A stretch of DNA of 64,000 bases from Corydoras sp. C115 (GCA_019802505.1 JAFMOC010000070.1:531001-595000), one strand, 5' to 3'; counted from the stretch's first letter, positions 1-13,696 are shown. The notes: a model not told the origin generated them from the sequence alone. Numbers and translations: made by a program.

Positions 1-77
1 ATCGGAGTTATTTATAATACTGAGAACCTAAAAGAATACACAGAAAATCTGTAGCGTTATTTAAAAATCATCTCATC

Positions 78-203
78 TCATTATATTATTATGCTTAATC
101 CTATATTAGGGTCGCGGGGGTGTTCCCATGCCCTTTCAGGTTAGAACGTTTTAGGGGTCAGGCAGATACACCCAGGACAGCGTGCCAGTCTATAGCTGGG
201 CAC
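78..203 (-). mobile_element. SINE copy, 3' part only
   Basis: Reverse-strand match to the tail of the window's main SINE family: the AGGGTCGCGG, CCATGCCC, CCCAGGACAG and GCTGGGCACAC blocks occur in order. Diverged; no clear target-site duplication. Confidence 0.8.
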
Positions 204-1002
204 ACCACATTCTGTCTTATATACAGACCTCTGTGTGTAATTCTACAATTGACAACCAAATTCTTAAAAGGATAAAAGGCTTACTGTTTATGCTTTAAAA
301 CATGAATATACCACGTTAAATGTTCAAAACCAGGAGAGTTGTCCACTTTGTGTTGTATACCCACCATTGCAAGACTTTTAATTTGGAATCCCGGCATCAT
401 TGCCCCCATTATTTTATGCTAGACATATTCACTTGATTATTTTAGTCATACGGGTCACATTAACACATTACTAACAGACTAATGAATTTCCTTAGGTGCT
501 CCTCGAAGGCACTTGATGCATTGTGCATGCTAGTCGTCTATTCATTAGCAGTTATGTGAGGAGAGAGAGCCATGCTGGCTAAATGGAGAGGACTACTTAG
601 TTTAATGGAAACACTCAGCTCCAGGTAAAAGCTCTGATTTGATCAGTAAGGATGAGCTTGATGTGTTTGACGTTAACACGGCCACTTTGTCAAGTCAGGA
701 AGTTTAGTTTAAGTGTTGGTAGATTCTCTGGGAGGTAATATGGAGTGGGTGGTGAGTGTGACACGGGTCAAATTTATATTTCTTTATGCACTTTGTGCTG
801 AGTCAGCAGCACTGAGACAATGATAAAACACTCAATGATGGATACAGATCTGGGATCAGATACTACAGTTTTTATTTCTTACTCAAGGCTCTGTATTGTA
901 TAAATATTTTTACCGCAGTAATAATCTAAAGTTGAGTGTCTAGTTTTAAAATAGAAGCACAGTTTTTCTTGTGCGGGATTTTAACCAAACTGTTAAAACA
1001 GT

Positions 1003-1232
1003 GATGTAGTGGTTAGCATGTCCACGTCTCAGCTCTGGTGATCGGATCTGGGTGGAGTTACTGCATGGCTTTTTTCTGGGTTCTGATGTTTCCTCCTACA
1101 GTCCAAACTACCCCTATATCTGTAGTGTGAGTGAGTGAGTGTGTGGCCAGCGATGGATTTGTGCCCTATCCTTAGTGCATCTGCCCTTCCCCTTGAAAAG
1201 GATTAAGTTGAATGTAATAAGATGAGATGGTT
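1003..1232 (+). mobile_element. old, diverged SINE copy
   Basis: Forward copy with a degraded head (TGTAGTGGTTAGCATG), then CTGGGTGGAGT, TTTCCTCCTACAGTCC and GCCAGCGATGGATT, and a decayed tail. Internal deletions make it shorter than the roughly 340-bp full form. The B box is destroyed. Confidence 0.8.
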
Positions 1233-3979
1233 AAAGCAAATATCTTTTAACCCTTTTAAAAAGTTTTAAACCTTTAAATGACCTGCAATTCCATATAAAG
1301 TAATATAAGCAAAGTATAGAAAACTCTGCAGGTATCTCATATATGTAATCTCACTCATGTGAAAACAATAATAATCTTATACCTGGCAGTTTGGGGAGGG
1401 AACAAAGGTGCAATTTGATCCTGTATTCTTCAGCAACCCCAGACATATAGAGGAAAGTAAAACACAAGACACTCCCAGGCCAGTGTTGTTCACATACACA
1501 CAGAAAGAAATGTCTTCTTGGGTTATAGAGATGGTAAGAAAATCCATGTGAGAGAACTTAAGACCCAGCGGAACAAAAGTAAACCTGAAATGGGCAGGAT
1601 ACCTGTCAGCTATTATTGTTGATCCTTTTGTTGTGAATATATGCCATTCTTAAGACCTACAATATTCTTGTTTCTCAACTCTTTAGTCAGAATGACCATA
1701 AAGCCTGAACTAACCAAATCTAAAACGAAAACGAGTAAGGAAAATAAGAAGTGAGCAAGAATTTGCAGGATGTGAAATAAACCAAATATCTTTTAATGTA
1801 AGAGACATAACAGTTAAGCAGAACAGACATTAAAGCCAAATCAGTGCAAATCTGGCAATGCAGACAAAAAAAAAAACAGAGCGAAAATGGATTATTTGGG
1901 CGGAGATAAACAGGTAGATAGACCTTAACCAAATAACCAGAAATTATGCACATTTACATTTTTATTTAAAACATAGATATATAGAGAATTTCCTCAATTA
2001 TTTGTTAAACAGACATTTTTTGTTTCTCAGGTGGAGAGAAGCCACAGCTGTTCAACTGAAATCACTTATGGATTAAGTTCTGATCACAGAAGATGAAGAT
2101 CCAAAACTCTGGGATTCCCTGTCTCATATTATTAAAACTGGAATGCACTTACCTGCCAGTGCACACTGGAATCTATGAGTTGAAATGACGGGGGTATACA
2201 CATGACCTATGCAACCCAGATAAACTCTGCAAGAGTATTCTGATGTGGCCCACATGAAACATGGACTGACGGCAAAGGGACGGACTGTTCTGCCTCTGAT
2301 TGAGGCCATGCATCACCATAAGTGCCTTATGTGTAGGTAGCACTGTCATTTAATATGAAACAGGTGTGTTTTGAAATATATAAAGATTATTTTTTGTCAT
2401 TGATTGCTCACATTTAGGTAGCAGTGCTATGTAGCTGCTAATCGTTGATCAGCCAACTTTGGCTGACATGCAGTTTGCCATTTCAATCAGAAATGTCCCA
2501 CATCCATATGCAATCTGGGAATGACTGACTTTACTGTCTTTTCATTGTATGAATATTAATCAACTCATACTGAGTATGTTTGCACTCTAGAGTTTATTTA
2601 CTCAATAAATTGCTACATTTTGTACATCTGCTGTTTGTGATTTTTTTTTAAGTGGAAAATGGAATTTCTAATATGCTGCTTATTAAAATGAACAGTCCGG
2701 AGTCAACTAAAATATTTGGCATGACTCAAAAAAGTGCCATATAATAACATTCTTATCAGGATTTCATACAGAGTGACTGCTGTGCTGTTTAAAATCATAC
2801 CAAGATAACATTCAGTGAGGACTTGAACTACCTGACGTCCAACTGCAATTATAATAATCACTATATATCGATCAGGATTATATACCTAACATTTATTTAA
2901 CACTTTAATGCAGGTTGAAGTATCACACTTCAGCCAGTTCTTATGCTCTTGAGCCCAATTTTTGAAATGCTTAAAAATGTGAAGGTTCTCCTTTGGTGCA
3001 AAATAATTGTAAGTAATAGAGGTGGAGATACTTTTAATAATATAGTCTGTATGAGAATTAAAACACTAAGAAATATCAACCCACTGTGAGGTAAAGATGA
3101 GGACGGTTTTATTTTGGGCTGTTCCCTTCATCCCTATTTTATTTCAAGATGGTTTTCTACCAGGGCCTGTTCTCTGATGTATCCTAGGAATATTGTGGTC
3201 ACATTAAACATGAGTAATAAAAAAATAGCAGTGAGTAGTAAATACAACATTCTCAGTGTGACATCTCGAGACATACAGTTGAGATTTGATTGACATCGAA
3301 AGACATGGCAGGGAATAGGGAAGCAGTTCGTGATTGAACGCTACAGTACAGCCCTGGGTTTTTTATTTCCACCCCAAAAATGACACTTTTGACAAACAAC
3401 AATGAGACCGCGATCGGGCTTAGTTGAGGAAAAATTCCGAACTCACGACTGAGGCATAAAACCATTTGCACAGAATTGCATCAGGAAGAGTTTCAGATGC
3501 ACGGCAGCCTGTGTCTGAGGTAAGACGAGACCAGATGATACAGTCTACCCTCTTATTCTGTGCCACACAGAAAGCATCACGTGGTGCTCGAGTGGTACAC
3601 CTGAGCACAAAGCCTGCCATTGTGTTTGTGCAAAAGTGGGCCTGACCTCTAAGTCACATGACCAGGCTACAGCCAGGTGTTGGTTGAATCTGAAACACAG
3701 AACTGCTTCATTCTCATACATAAAATGAACAAAAGGATGTTAGAAACAGCATAATATAGGACTCTAAACAAGCCTCTGTCTGCTGCTCTGCTGCTCTTCA
3801 TTCTGAGGAACTCCATTTTCAAAGACTTTATGATTCTTTACAAGTGCAAATGTAAACTGTCATTAAACTAATTGTAGCTCTTAATTATATAAATATCACA
3901 TGTTATTTGTCTTGAGTCATTTTAAGAAAAAAAAAACATTTTCAACAATTAAAATATTATTAATATTATTTTTAATATT

Positions 3980-4109
3980 CATTCATTCATTATCTTCCGC
4001 TTTATACTATATTAGGTCGCGGGGGGGGTTCCCCATGCCCATTCAGGGGAGAACGTTTCAGGCGCTGGGAAGATGCACCCAGGACAGGGCGCCAATCTAT
4101 CACTGGGCA
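3980..4109 (-). mobile_element. short-form SINE with target-site duplication
   Basis: Contains only the last 130 bp of the SINE, starting (on its own strand) at GCCCAGTGAT and ending in an (ATGA)n tail. It is flanked by ATTTTTAATATT at 3968-3979 and 4110-4121, so it inserted in this short form and was not broken later. Confidence 0.88.
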
Positions 4110-4121
4110 ATTTTTAATATT

Positions 4122-5620
4122 TATATCAATATTTTATTTTCTAAATGGCTTCGCTAATTAGGTTTGCATTTATGCAGGAACAAAGCCACAGCCTAAATTA
4201 TGGGAAAAATGGGAAAAACACATATAATTTAGATTGCTATTGTAATCTGAATTAATTTAAAAAGTGTTTCGTGCTGTCAACAGTTCCCAATTCATTATAA
4301 ACATCTGTTATGGTTCTCCCTGTGGCTGTGATTGCAATTACAGACATGAAGGTGGTGCAGGGGCAATTGCACCTGAAGCCAATCAGGTATTTAGATCAAG
4401 CATTGAACAGGAAGCCTGTGTCATGTGTTCCATCAGCTCTGGATATGATGTCACATGGCTTGAAGTCAAGAGACTTGATATTTGATCCAGAAGTACAAAA
4501 CCATCACTCCACCCAAACCTGAAAACAACATTATGTACAAAAAAAGTCATGTCGATCATCAGAAGAAACCCAAAGTGTCCCTGCAGTGATGACGCTGTCT
4601 GAGATGGATGCTGTTCTATTCCAGGTAAGTTGGAAGATACCTTTACTTCATATTAATATTTATTTTATTAAATCTGAATAAACAGAATTGAGTATTTACC
4701 AATTGGCTCTACATGCACTAGCAAAAAGGAAAGATACACACTACAATAAGATGTTTATGATTGCTTCTTTTGCAACTATAACAGTCTTTTTACAACAATT
4801 ACACACAAAAGAGCTAAAAAATATTACTGTGGTGTCCATTTTCCATTAAACTAAATAAACTGACACTGAATAAAAAGAATCACCATGTGAACCAGCAGTA
4901 TTTTTTTCATCTTCAGTCCTGTAAATGAAAACAAGAGCCAAGTTAGAAGTGACTGGCAGTAACTTAATCCTATTAGGCTTCCTTTCTGACTGATGGCTGA
5001 TGATTGATGCACCATCTTCAGTTATGAAGCACAGATTCAGAGTAGATCTTCCCAGAAATGTTGCTGCTTAGCCTCGCACAATTGGATTGCCCCAGAAGCA
5101 TGTGAAACCGCAAAAAGCATGGGAGACTGTGTAACAGAGTCGCTCATGAATTGATCTGAAATAAACGAGAAACAAAATACACCCGTGAATGTTTTGAGGC
5201 TGAATTTGTACTTGAAAAGAAGGAATGAGCTTGTAAGGCTGAAACATCTGACCTTGCAGGCTTGGGAGCGGTATGGTATCTAAGTTTTATTCTTCATTAC
5301 CTACTGCATGATTTTTTTTTTTGGAGAAGAAAAAGTGAAAAGTACCGTGCAGTATTTCATTTGTTATCTCCAGATAGCAGGTCTCCTTGTTATCTTTTCC
5401 ATATTGGGGAAGAGGGCAGGAGAGAAAGTAAAGAAAACCTTGTGCTCCCTGTGGACCCCAAGATACCAAACACCTCAATTCTAAAGTTTTCTAACTTTCA
5501 TGCGAGAGGAATGAGACCCTGTTGTACTGTAAGGGAATCTGTTTTTTGACTGCATCTACAGACAAACGGTGGGATGTGTTAGAACAGCCAAGCGTATGCC
5601 GTCGAATGGGGACGGGCGTG
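4122..5620. other. gene-free sequence with one non-repetitive block
   Basis: Mostly AT-rich. The stretch at about 4264-4530 is of higher complexity (with GATTGCAATTACAG and similar homeobox-like cores) and could be a conserved element; nothing marks it as coding. Confidence 0.4.
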
Positions 5621-5624
5621 TGTC

Positions 5625-5655
<31 letters not shown>
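5625..5655. repeat. (GT)n microsatellite
   Basis: About 15 GT units, read directly. Confidence 0.95.
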
Positions 5656-5658
<3 letters not shown>

Positions 5659-5797
5659 CTAGAATAAAGGGAGCTTTTAGAGAGAGAACTGTGTAACATA
5701 TTCCCAAAGTGTCTGTCTGCTCGTCAGAATTCACAGGCATGCCAGGTGATGTCCTCCAAAGTGCAGATCTGCCAATATAAGGGGCCCCAGTGACAAT

Positions 5798-5799
<2 letters not shown>

Positions 5800-5885
<86 letters not shown>

Positions 5886-5892
5886 TACACAC
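5800..5892. repeat. (AT)n microsatellite running into (AC)n
   Basis: About 38 uninterrupted AT units followed by a short AC run. Long reading frames over it, made of Tyr-Ile or His-Thr repeats, are artefacts. Confidence 0.97.
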
Positions 5893-5894
5893 CA

Positions 5895-6560
5895 CTGATT
5901 TTCCACAGATGGGTGGCAGTGGCCTCTGAGGTTGTTCTCTCCTTCAGACTGACAGTGATGTGTTTCATGGCACAGCTAGAGGAATCACGGCAGAGGTGGA
6001 TATGACACCCGCTGTTCATGCTCGCGCCTAAGTGTGAAGAGGAGCCTGGCACAGTTCTATCTGTTTTTCTAGTCGCCACTTGTTTTGACTCTTGCCATGG
6101 GAGCCATGCGCTGATTCTTAGATTTCATTTGATGCATGCGAGCATTTGCACACCTCTAGACGTGCGTTCGCTCCAGGCCTCTGTGTCGCTTTGTGCTTTG
6201 AAGCCTGTTAGTTTACGATTGATTCAGAAGTGTAGATACAGCGCAGTGCAAGAGTCTCCTGAGATATAGAAAACCATCAAGCTGAAGCGCAAGGCCAGTC
6301 TTCTTCTTCCTCGCTCGGTCTCCTCCAATCTTGTTATTGATATGTAACCAGACTGCTGATTGCCGCAAAAAATACTCTGGGGTCTGGATGTATCCGTGAG
6401 TGCACTTGTTTTATTGGTCAATAAGTTGCTAGACATCCTGCATCATATGATTGGCCTCTGGCTCACCCAGTTTAAAGCGGTATATTAAAGAACGTTAGGT
6501 GAAGGATATGGACATAATAAAGCTCTACTCGCCTTCATTGCTATATTAGCCTCCGCTCTG
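5895..6560. other. non-repetitive block, candidate conserved element
   Basis: Balanced base composition and no match to any repeat in the window, unlike the neighbouring AT-rich DNA. It includes TTGTTATTGATATG and TTTTATTGGTCAAT, which resemble homeodomain, SOX or CCAAT-type sites. Open frames cross it on both strands but show no family. Regulatory role is inference. Confidence 0.35.
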
Positions 6561-7408
6561 CTGGATGGACCTTTCATTAAAATTTGGAGCATTCACTTCC
6601 ATTTGGAAGCAGTGGGTGTATTTCAGCAATGATGCTGCATCATAAGGCCTGATTAACAGTTCAGATACCGATGCATCCTAAAGATACTGGATAGGCTTGA
6701 GGCTTGAGGTCAATATCATAAACCATTTCATGAGCTTGCTCAGTGATGTTTCCTATGATGCTGAAATTATGCTTCACAAGAATCAAACTAAACTAACAGA
6801 AGATCAAATAAAAACAAAGTTCTCAAAGTAACCATTATAAAAGTAATGCTTAACTACCTCTGCACTGTACTATACCTCCGCAGGCATGCGCCTCTATTAA
6901 AAATCAATTAAATAGTAAGAGTTAATGAACAGTAAGAAAGCCTATGGAAATAAACATGAGTAAGATGTTGCTGAAGATGCTGAAACACTTGCGAGACCCC
7001 CTTGTCCCGCGGCCACTCTGGATCTATGCACCACCTGCCAGAGAAGAATTTCACTCTTATGTTTCTTTTAGTAGTGATGCGAAAAAGCAGCCCCTGTTTC
7101 TGTTACCTTAACCTTTAATAACTACCTGTGTAAATGTGTCCTGGATTTTATCTAGTATGTAATAAAGGCATACATTCAGCCAAGACTAACTCACCCTGGT
7201 TTGATGTTGTGTAGGTGTAACATTGCAGCTGTGGAGAAACAGTCTATATAAATAGAAATATGATGGATAGATATGTGGATACACCTCTTGCAGCTTGCCT
7301 CAACCCAGACACCTTTGTGATCAGTTGGAGGGTCAAGCATGAGTCATGCCTCTTTAATATAAGTTTCTGACCTTATCAATGCTTGCTTGATGGCATAGAT
7401 GAGTGTTT
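6561..7408. other. gene-free AT-rich sequence
   Basis: No repeat, gene or RNA recognised. Confidence 0.5.
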
Positions 7409-7421
7409 ACACAGGCACACT

Positions 7422-7757
7422 CATTCATTCATTATCTTCCGCTTTACCCTCTATTAGGGTCGCGGTGGGGCTCCCCATGCCCATCCAGGGGAGAACATTT
7501 CGGGCGCTGTGCAGATACACCCAGGACAGAACGCCAATCTATCGCTGGGCACACACTCACTCACACAAACACTCTATATGGGGCAATTTGGAGATCTCAA
7601 TTGACTTGATCCATGTTTTTGTACTGTGGGAGGAAACCGGAGAACCCGGAGGAAACCCACATGGACACGGGGAGAACATGGAAACTCCACCCAAATGGGA
7701 TTTGAACGGGAATCCCTAGTGCTGAGAGGCGAACGTGCTAACCACTAAGCCACCATG
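7422..7757 (-). mobile_element. full-length tRNA-headed SINE with 13-bp target-site duplication
   Basis: Near-complete 336-bp copy on the reverse strand. The flanks ACACAGGCACACT at 7409-7421 and 7758-7770 are identical. It keeps the (ATGA)n tail, the GT-rich centre and the tRNA-like head, although the B box has one added base (CCCGTTCAAATCC). Confidence 0.93.
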
Positions 7758-7770
7758 ACACAGGCACACT

Positions 7771-10060
7771 AATATAGCAAATTATTTGGAAGTCTTCTTT
7801 AAAGAGCAAAGGCTACTGTAGCAAGAGATTCTTGGACGTTGTCCATGGTGCTGGAATATGATGTGAAATGAGCTTCTGTAGGTGAGATAGAATGATGGCT
7901 TGCAACACACCACATGTTTAAAACTGCAAAACGTATACTCATTATAACGTTATGCTAATAAAACTTCACACACTTCAGAGCGAAATTAAAACATTTAAAG
8001 GAACATTTAGTCTTCAAACGGCAACTCTTTAATAATTCTTGATACTAACATGTATTCCTTTGTGTGAAACTTTAAAGTTTAACACAATTTAATCGGCTTA
8101 TCCCTCTGTCACAGTTGATGTGTTATTCTGTGCTTACATTGACAGCGACTTTGAGGCTAGGTGTTGCCATGTCACTGTGTCGCTGTCGCCTGCAGGCAGC
8201 TTGTGGGCGTTGCTGACGTATTTTTCAGCAAGTATGCTTTAAATGTATTAAAAGGGGGGTTGTAGACAGACTAATAAATATTCTTAATATATCTTAATTC
8301 ATTTTATAGTTGTTTAATAATTTAAGTTGATTATCCTGATCTGTGTAGCTCACAGTGGAAAATCAAGAGATGCATTAATATTACATTTGTCAGATTAACA
8401 TTTAGATACCAAATTAGGGGCAGTGGCACAATATATTTTGGGGAAAACGTTTTTTTTCTTATGAAGTATTAACAAACATGATTACAAAAACTGTAAACCA
8501 GACACACTTACGTAAAACACACTAAAGGCAGGTTTTCCTATCACACTGTACCAATAAACTGCTGATAATCCTGAATAGACTTTTTTAATTTATTGTAAAT
8601 CCCTCCTGAATTTAATTTCCCTCATGAGTCTGGTCTGATGTTTCAGTCTGGTAGTCGTGTGTCGCACAACTGGAGAAAGCAGTGCGATATGAATATGCTA
8701 AATAAACAGAGGTTGGGTGTTTCACCACATTATTGTTTTCATATTATTGAAGTCCTGATTAGTTTCATATATATATTGTGTTTCATTTCCTTATCTGACA
8801 CTTTCCACTGGTTTTTGATTTTATAATTTAGACTGTAAGCAAATTACACCAACAGCTTTGTTTAGTCCCTGTCTCCAGTAGTATCCCCAGGCAACAAAGG
8901 GTCAAGTTGTCCCATTCAGACCAGTCTTTGGGGTTCAACGGATTGAGACAAAAGTGGTTCAGTCTAGCCAGAGTCTCAGCATCCCGAGATCAGACTAGAA
9001 CATTGGTCCCTAGAGAGGCATTGTTCATTTGTTCTTCTGTGTTATCCCTGCTTGACTCGTCTGGCACTGATGGTAACCTCCTGAACCCACTGTTGTCGTC
9101 AACTTGAACTTCAGACATCGAAAGACTAAAGGACTAGGGTTAGAGGTCTATATGAAAATCTGCAGACTTTAATGTTTATTAAAATCACAATGCTGATTTA
9201 ACCTAGACAAATCAAATATGTTATAAAAATGTTTAAAATTATTGCAATAGAAAATAGTTGGAAATCAAGAACAGAAAGTCTGAGGCAAAGGAAAGAGTGC
9301 AAATGTGACAGTTTTATTTTATGACCCACAAGGGAGGTGCCTAACACCATCCCTACTATTGCCGTTCTAATCATTGGTGTGGGGAGCGAGCCCTTGGCAT
9401 GGCTAACTTTCATGCAAATTAGCCCAAAGAGTGTGGGAATATCCAAAGGAGATTAATATATATATACTGCACAAATAAAGACATGATTATATATGCTGTA
9501 TATATAAATACATGACTTTATGTACTGTAAATATAATCCCAATTTATTACCATCACAGAGAGCAGCTCTATATTATCACTTTTACACTGTCTGTATAAAC
9601 AACACACATCATTGCACCTTTAACAAGATAAAACTCACAGTTTGGGCTTCACAGTGTGTTTGTGTCTGGGGCCTTCAGATATTACAATTCTACACTTGTG
9701 CAGTGTCCTATACTCAGCCATACAGTTTAACACGCACATACACACAGGCGAACACATGAGGTTTGAGCCATGCAGTATTACAGAAACATTTAGGGAGACA
9801 GATTTGTACCTGACCGGTCACTCACATGCATGCATCTGAGTCATCAGCGTTCTCCAGCACAGTGCTGACATAACCAATAGGAAATGTCCTGCTCATATCT
9901 CATGTCATAGATGATACCCTGAGATGAGGTCACACATCATCCAGTCTGAACTAGTAACACACAATATATTCTGTTCTCGTGAAAGACAAGAACCGACATG
10001 TTTTAAAATATTGTAAATACAATTCCTAAAGACTCTCACGATAAATGCTAAATTAAATAT
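7771..10060. other. gene-free sequence, little recognisable content
   Basis: AT-rich with a moderately complex stretch at about 8870-9120 that has an open frame of 66 codons but no recognised family. Nothing else supported. Confidence 0.45.
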
Positions 10061-10064
10061 AATT

Positions 10065-10086
10065 AAAAAAAAAAAAAAAAAAAAAA
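10065..10086. repeat. poly(A) tract
   Basis: 22 consecutive A on the + strand. No adjacent retroposed gene was recognised. Confidence 0.9.
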
Positions 10087-10323
10087 CACCAAAAAAATGC
10101 AAATACTGATTTACATTCTAATAATGATTTTTTGAGACAGTTAATTGTATTCATGTATTCCTGACCTTGAGAATTTTGGCAGTAGTTGTGGCCCATTATG
10201 GTGTTAAAGTGTACTACAAAATGTAGGCAGTGCTATGAGGTGAGTTACAGTAAAAGAAATATCAGATATAATGCTTTTTTTAGCGATATATATTACTGTA
10301 AAATTATTCTTTACTAGCCCCTT

Positions 10324-10423
10324 CTCAGGGAGGACATGAAAACTCCACCCAGATCAGGATTTAAACCTGGATCCCCAGCACTGAGAGGCAAAAGTGCTGA
10401 CCGCTAAGCCACTGTGCCGCCCT
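10324..10423 (-). mobile_element. SINE head fragment
   Basis: Reverse-strand piece holding the tRNA-like head (GGCGGCACAGTGGCTTAGCGG, on its own strand, is recognisable) and the start of the body only; the rest is missing. Confidence 0.82.
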
Positions 10424-11235
10424 ACATAAAAAAACAAATACTGTTATTTACACTGAATATAAATTGGAATTTATAGTTTATAAGATATGATTATGATATG
10501 ATCTTATATATTTATAAGATATGATTACATTATAAAAATCAATCAGTGTTAAATTATCAAGTATCGTTCATTACAGCCATTTTTACAGTAGCCTGGTCTG
10601 TGGTATTATCATTTTTTTCTTTGAGTTACACACAACTGGCACAACTACAGTTCAAACCTCCCACAACATGGATTACAAAAGTGCATTGTTTCAGAGCACC
10701 TTCAAAAGTCTCCAAAGTCTGAATAGAAATAGTTTCATAAAGCAAACCAAAGAAAAATCTCCCTGAAGGTTTTAGGCAAAACCTTGAGAGGACTAAAACT
10801 CAGCTTAATCATCCACCATCTTTAGGTGACCTGGCAAAGTTGCTAAACAACAAAAAAACACATGCCAAACAAAAATCATTTCTAGTTTAAACTGTTTATT
10901 GATGTTGCAGGTAATTTAATTTGATGGATGTTAAAGCTGATTCAGTTCAGCCATCAAAGTCTTGTTAATGTTCCAGCCGTTACAGACCGACTGCACGCAC
11001 TGTAGCATTACAGCACTCTTACTAACAATGTTACGTTACCATCTGGCAGTTCGTTGTTCGGAAAAATGCCATGATGCTGCATTAAAGACTCTAAAGTGCA
11101 TTTATAGTTATCTGGGAAGCCTTTCAGGTTTACATTGTTATGCTTTTCTTTTGACAAACATTTTATTTAGTCATTTATATCAAATCAGGGATTGTAAAAA
11201 TTTAGGACCAATGTAATAGTTTTTGTTTAAGACCT
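10424..11235. other. gene-free sequence, nothing recognised
   Basis: AT-rich, with no repeat match or plausible coding frame. Confidence 0.5.
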
Positions 11236-11239
11236 ACAT

Positions 11240-11412
11240 ATTCATTTTTTTATTATCTTCCCCTCAATCCTATATTACGGTTGCTGAGGGGTTCCCCATG
11301 CCCATTCAGGGAAGAACATTTCAGGTACTGGGCAGATACACCAAGGACAGGGTGCCTATTAGTGTCCATACACTCACTCAAACGGACACACACACTCGAT
11401 AGGGGCAGTTTA
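11240..11412 (-). mobile_element. SINE copy, 3' half
   Basis: Reverse-strand, diverged copy of the SINE tail and GT-rich centre. Confidence 0.82.
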
Positions 11413-11486
11413 TTTCAGTGAGTGATTTATTATATTGGTTGACAGATCTAAAAAGAATACACAGTAATCCTATAGAATTATTCTCT

Positions 11487-11815
11487 TACGCTTAATCCTC
11501 TCCTAGAGACACCCAGGACAGGCCGCAAATCCGTCGCTGGACACACACACACAAACACACACACAGTATATAGGGTAAATTTAGATGGGGCAATTTAGAG
11601 CAGCCAATTTACCTTTAATCCATGGTTTTAGACTTATCATTTCATTCTCTGTGACACTTGATGCATAGAGTTGCATGTCTCCAGTCCACCTGCTTTAGCA
11701 CTTTGTACTGTGAGAGGAAAGTATAGCTCCTCCTGAAGGAAAGCCATAAGGATGAAGGGAGAACATGCAAACTCCACATGGGGAGAACCCTGACTGCCAA
11801 TGGGAATTAACCATA
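11487..11815 (-). mobile_element. old SINE copy with internal interruption
   Basis: Reverse-strand copy whose tail (CACCCAGGACAG) and head-side body (GGGAGAACATGCAAACTCCAC) flank about 70 bp of unrelated sequence near 11632-11700. The ends are badly decayed. Confidence 0.7.
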
Positions 11816-12055
11816 GAAGCTAGAGGTTGTTTTTGCTATTAAGATTAAAGCATGTACTATTTAATGAATCTATCTGATTGACAAGTTTAATTTTTTTATT
11901 TTGCATCAGTGGGAAATCCCACATCATGTGTGTAGCTCAAGGCTGTCTGAGGTTTGTATCCATGTCCAACTAAAATATGGACTATTGCACTGATCAGTGG
12001 ATGTTGATTTGTTTTCTACAAAGTCATTTAGTGTCTGCAAAATGAGCGTCATAAA

Positions 12056-12058
<3 letters not shown>

Positions 12059-12099
<41 letters not shown>
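12059..12099. repeat. (GT)n microsatellite
   Basis: About 20 uninterrupted units. Confidence 0.95.
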
Positions 12100-12100
<1 letters not shown>

Positions 12101-12109
12101 TGAGACAAC

Positions 12110-12830
12110 ACTGAGTACGAAGCATCGTTTTCCTTCCCTCCATGAACGCTGCTCACTGCACAATGCACCACAATTTGATATTTGATTAATTTGCCAGGCC
12201 TAATGGCCATCGGTGATAGATTGCGATGTTTTCTTTATGTGAGCGACACACACCCACAGCGCACAGCATATCACACACTTCAGAACACACACTCCCAGGC
12301 CTCTCCTCTCCGCCGACTAGATCCTACACTTCACTTGGCTGGAGGGTTCTGCACTGCAGCTGCCCGTCTGGCCTGTCTGAATGAAAAGTGGGGGCCACTC
12401 CTGTGTTTCTGTGTGAGACAGTGTGTATTTTGATGTGTGTATATGTATGTGTGTGTGTGTGTGTGTGTGTTGGTGAAGAAGAACAGAGCCTGTGAATGCT
12501 TCTCCTGTTGAGAGATGGAGGCATATTGTAAAGTATATTAAATTACCCTGATTAACAATTTAGCCACGAACAGGGGTGCAGCCGAGAAGCTCTATAGGGA
12601 AGCTCCCACGCCATTCAGGCCCAGAGCGCCAGGGTCAAAAGGTTCCCCAAGTTCACAGGCTCCAGGCCTTTTGTTATGCTAACACTCTTGCCCAAATCAG
12701 CTGCCTCGGCACTGTGGCCAGACAGAAATTATTCCCTGAGAACTTTTTTCCCCTTTCTTACAAGTTGTTATTCCTGGTCAGTGGATCGAACTGAAGGCTG
12801 GGTTTATTGTGAAGTGCCCTGAACTGGGGT
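12110..12830. other. non-repetitive block, candidate conserved element
   Basis: Two stretches of balanced composition (about 12180-12420 and 12540-12800) separated by a GT microsatellite at 12435-12470. Short open frames occur on both strands without a family match. Regulatory function is inference from composition and location only. Confidence 0.35.
12435..12470. repeat. (GT)n microsatellite, imperfect
   Basis: GT run interrupted by ATATGTAT. Confidence 0.93.
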
Positions 12831-13140
12831 GAAGGGTTTGAGGGACAGTCTGGTCAGAGCAAAAAATGGGTTTTTCCTAATGCTTGTGTTCGTGTGCGCA
12901 TGATTTTGGATCAGGCGACTGATTGATGTCATATTATGAAGCTAGATACAAAATCAATACACAGCATTTTGCGGTACAGTGTTTACTGCTGAACAAAAAG
13001 GTTATAATCATTTAAGGCTATAATCAATAGGACAATTAATATTAATTATTATTGAATAAAAACATGAGCAATGCACATTGTAAACCATAAAACAAAACAT
13101 CTAGGTTTTAATACACTAACTATCATTTTATGTACAATAA

Positions 13141-13141
<1 letters not shown>

Positions 13142-13205
<64 letters not shown>

Positions 13206-13220
13206 TTGTTATTATTATTA
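13142..13220. repeat. (ATT)n microsatellite
   Basis: About 20 ATT units, then an interruption and a few more. Confidence 0.95.
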
Positions 13221-13600
13221 AATTATCAGTATAAATAGCATTAATCGTATTAATGCAGTATTTAATCAATTAAGCTGTATTTTAAATTAATGTAATTACA
13301 CTTTAATTTTAATTTAAATTGTTAATTGTTTTAAAAATAAGTTTATTTTTTTCATTGTTTAATAAAAATGTCTAATGTATTGTATATATGTAGCCAGTTA
13401 TATTAATTGAAATTGTGTCATATTAATAAGACTATGCTTTGTTATTTAATACATTGTGTAATATAAAAAAATGAATGAACAAACAACTTATACTATTATA
13501 TTATCACCATTATAATTATTATGAAATTTAAAGTAAATAGATTAAGATCAATATAGAACAATAATTATATTGCTCTGTACTGTGTCTGTATGGGAGAAAG
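13221..13600. other. AT-rich low-complexity sequence
   Basis: Very AT-rich with short TTAATT and ATAATT repeats. No gene or element recognised. Confidence 0.6.
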
Positions 13601-13609
13601 CGAGAGTGA

Positions 13610-13611
<2 letters not shown>

Positions 13612-13693
<82 letters not shown>
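13612..13693. repeat. (GT)n microsatellite, long
   Basis: About 41 uninterrupted units, the longest GT run in the window. Confidence 0.97.

Positions 13694-13696
<3 letters not shown>

Larger units (their letters stand above)
1..3967. other. gene-free sequence with two old SINE copies
   Basis: AT-rich sequence with two diverged SINE fragments (78-203 and 1003-1232). Open frames are short, unlike any family I know, and lack splice-linked partners. Nothing else recognisable. Confidence 0.6.

Noticed and set aside
5579..6079. Reverse-strand open frame of 166 codons, the longest in the window
   Set aside because: It is built on the AT and GT microsatellites (Tyr-Ile and His-Thr repeats) and has no recognisable domain.
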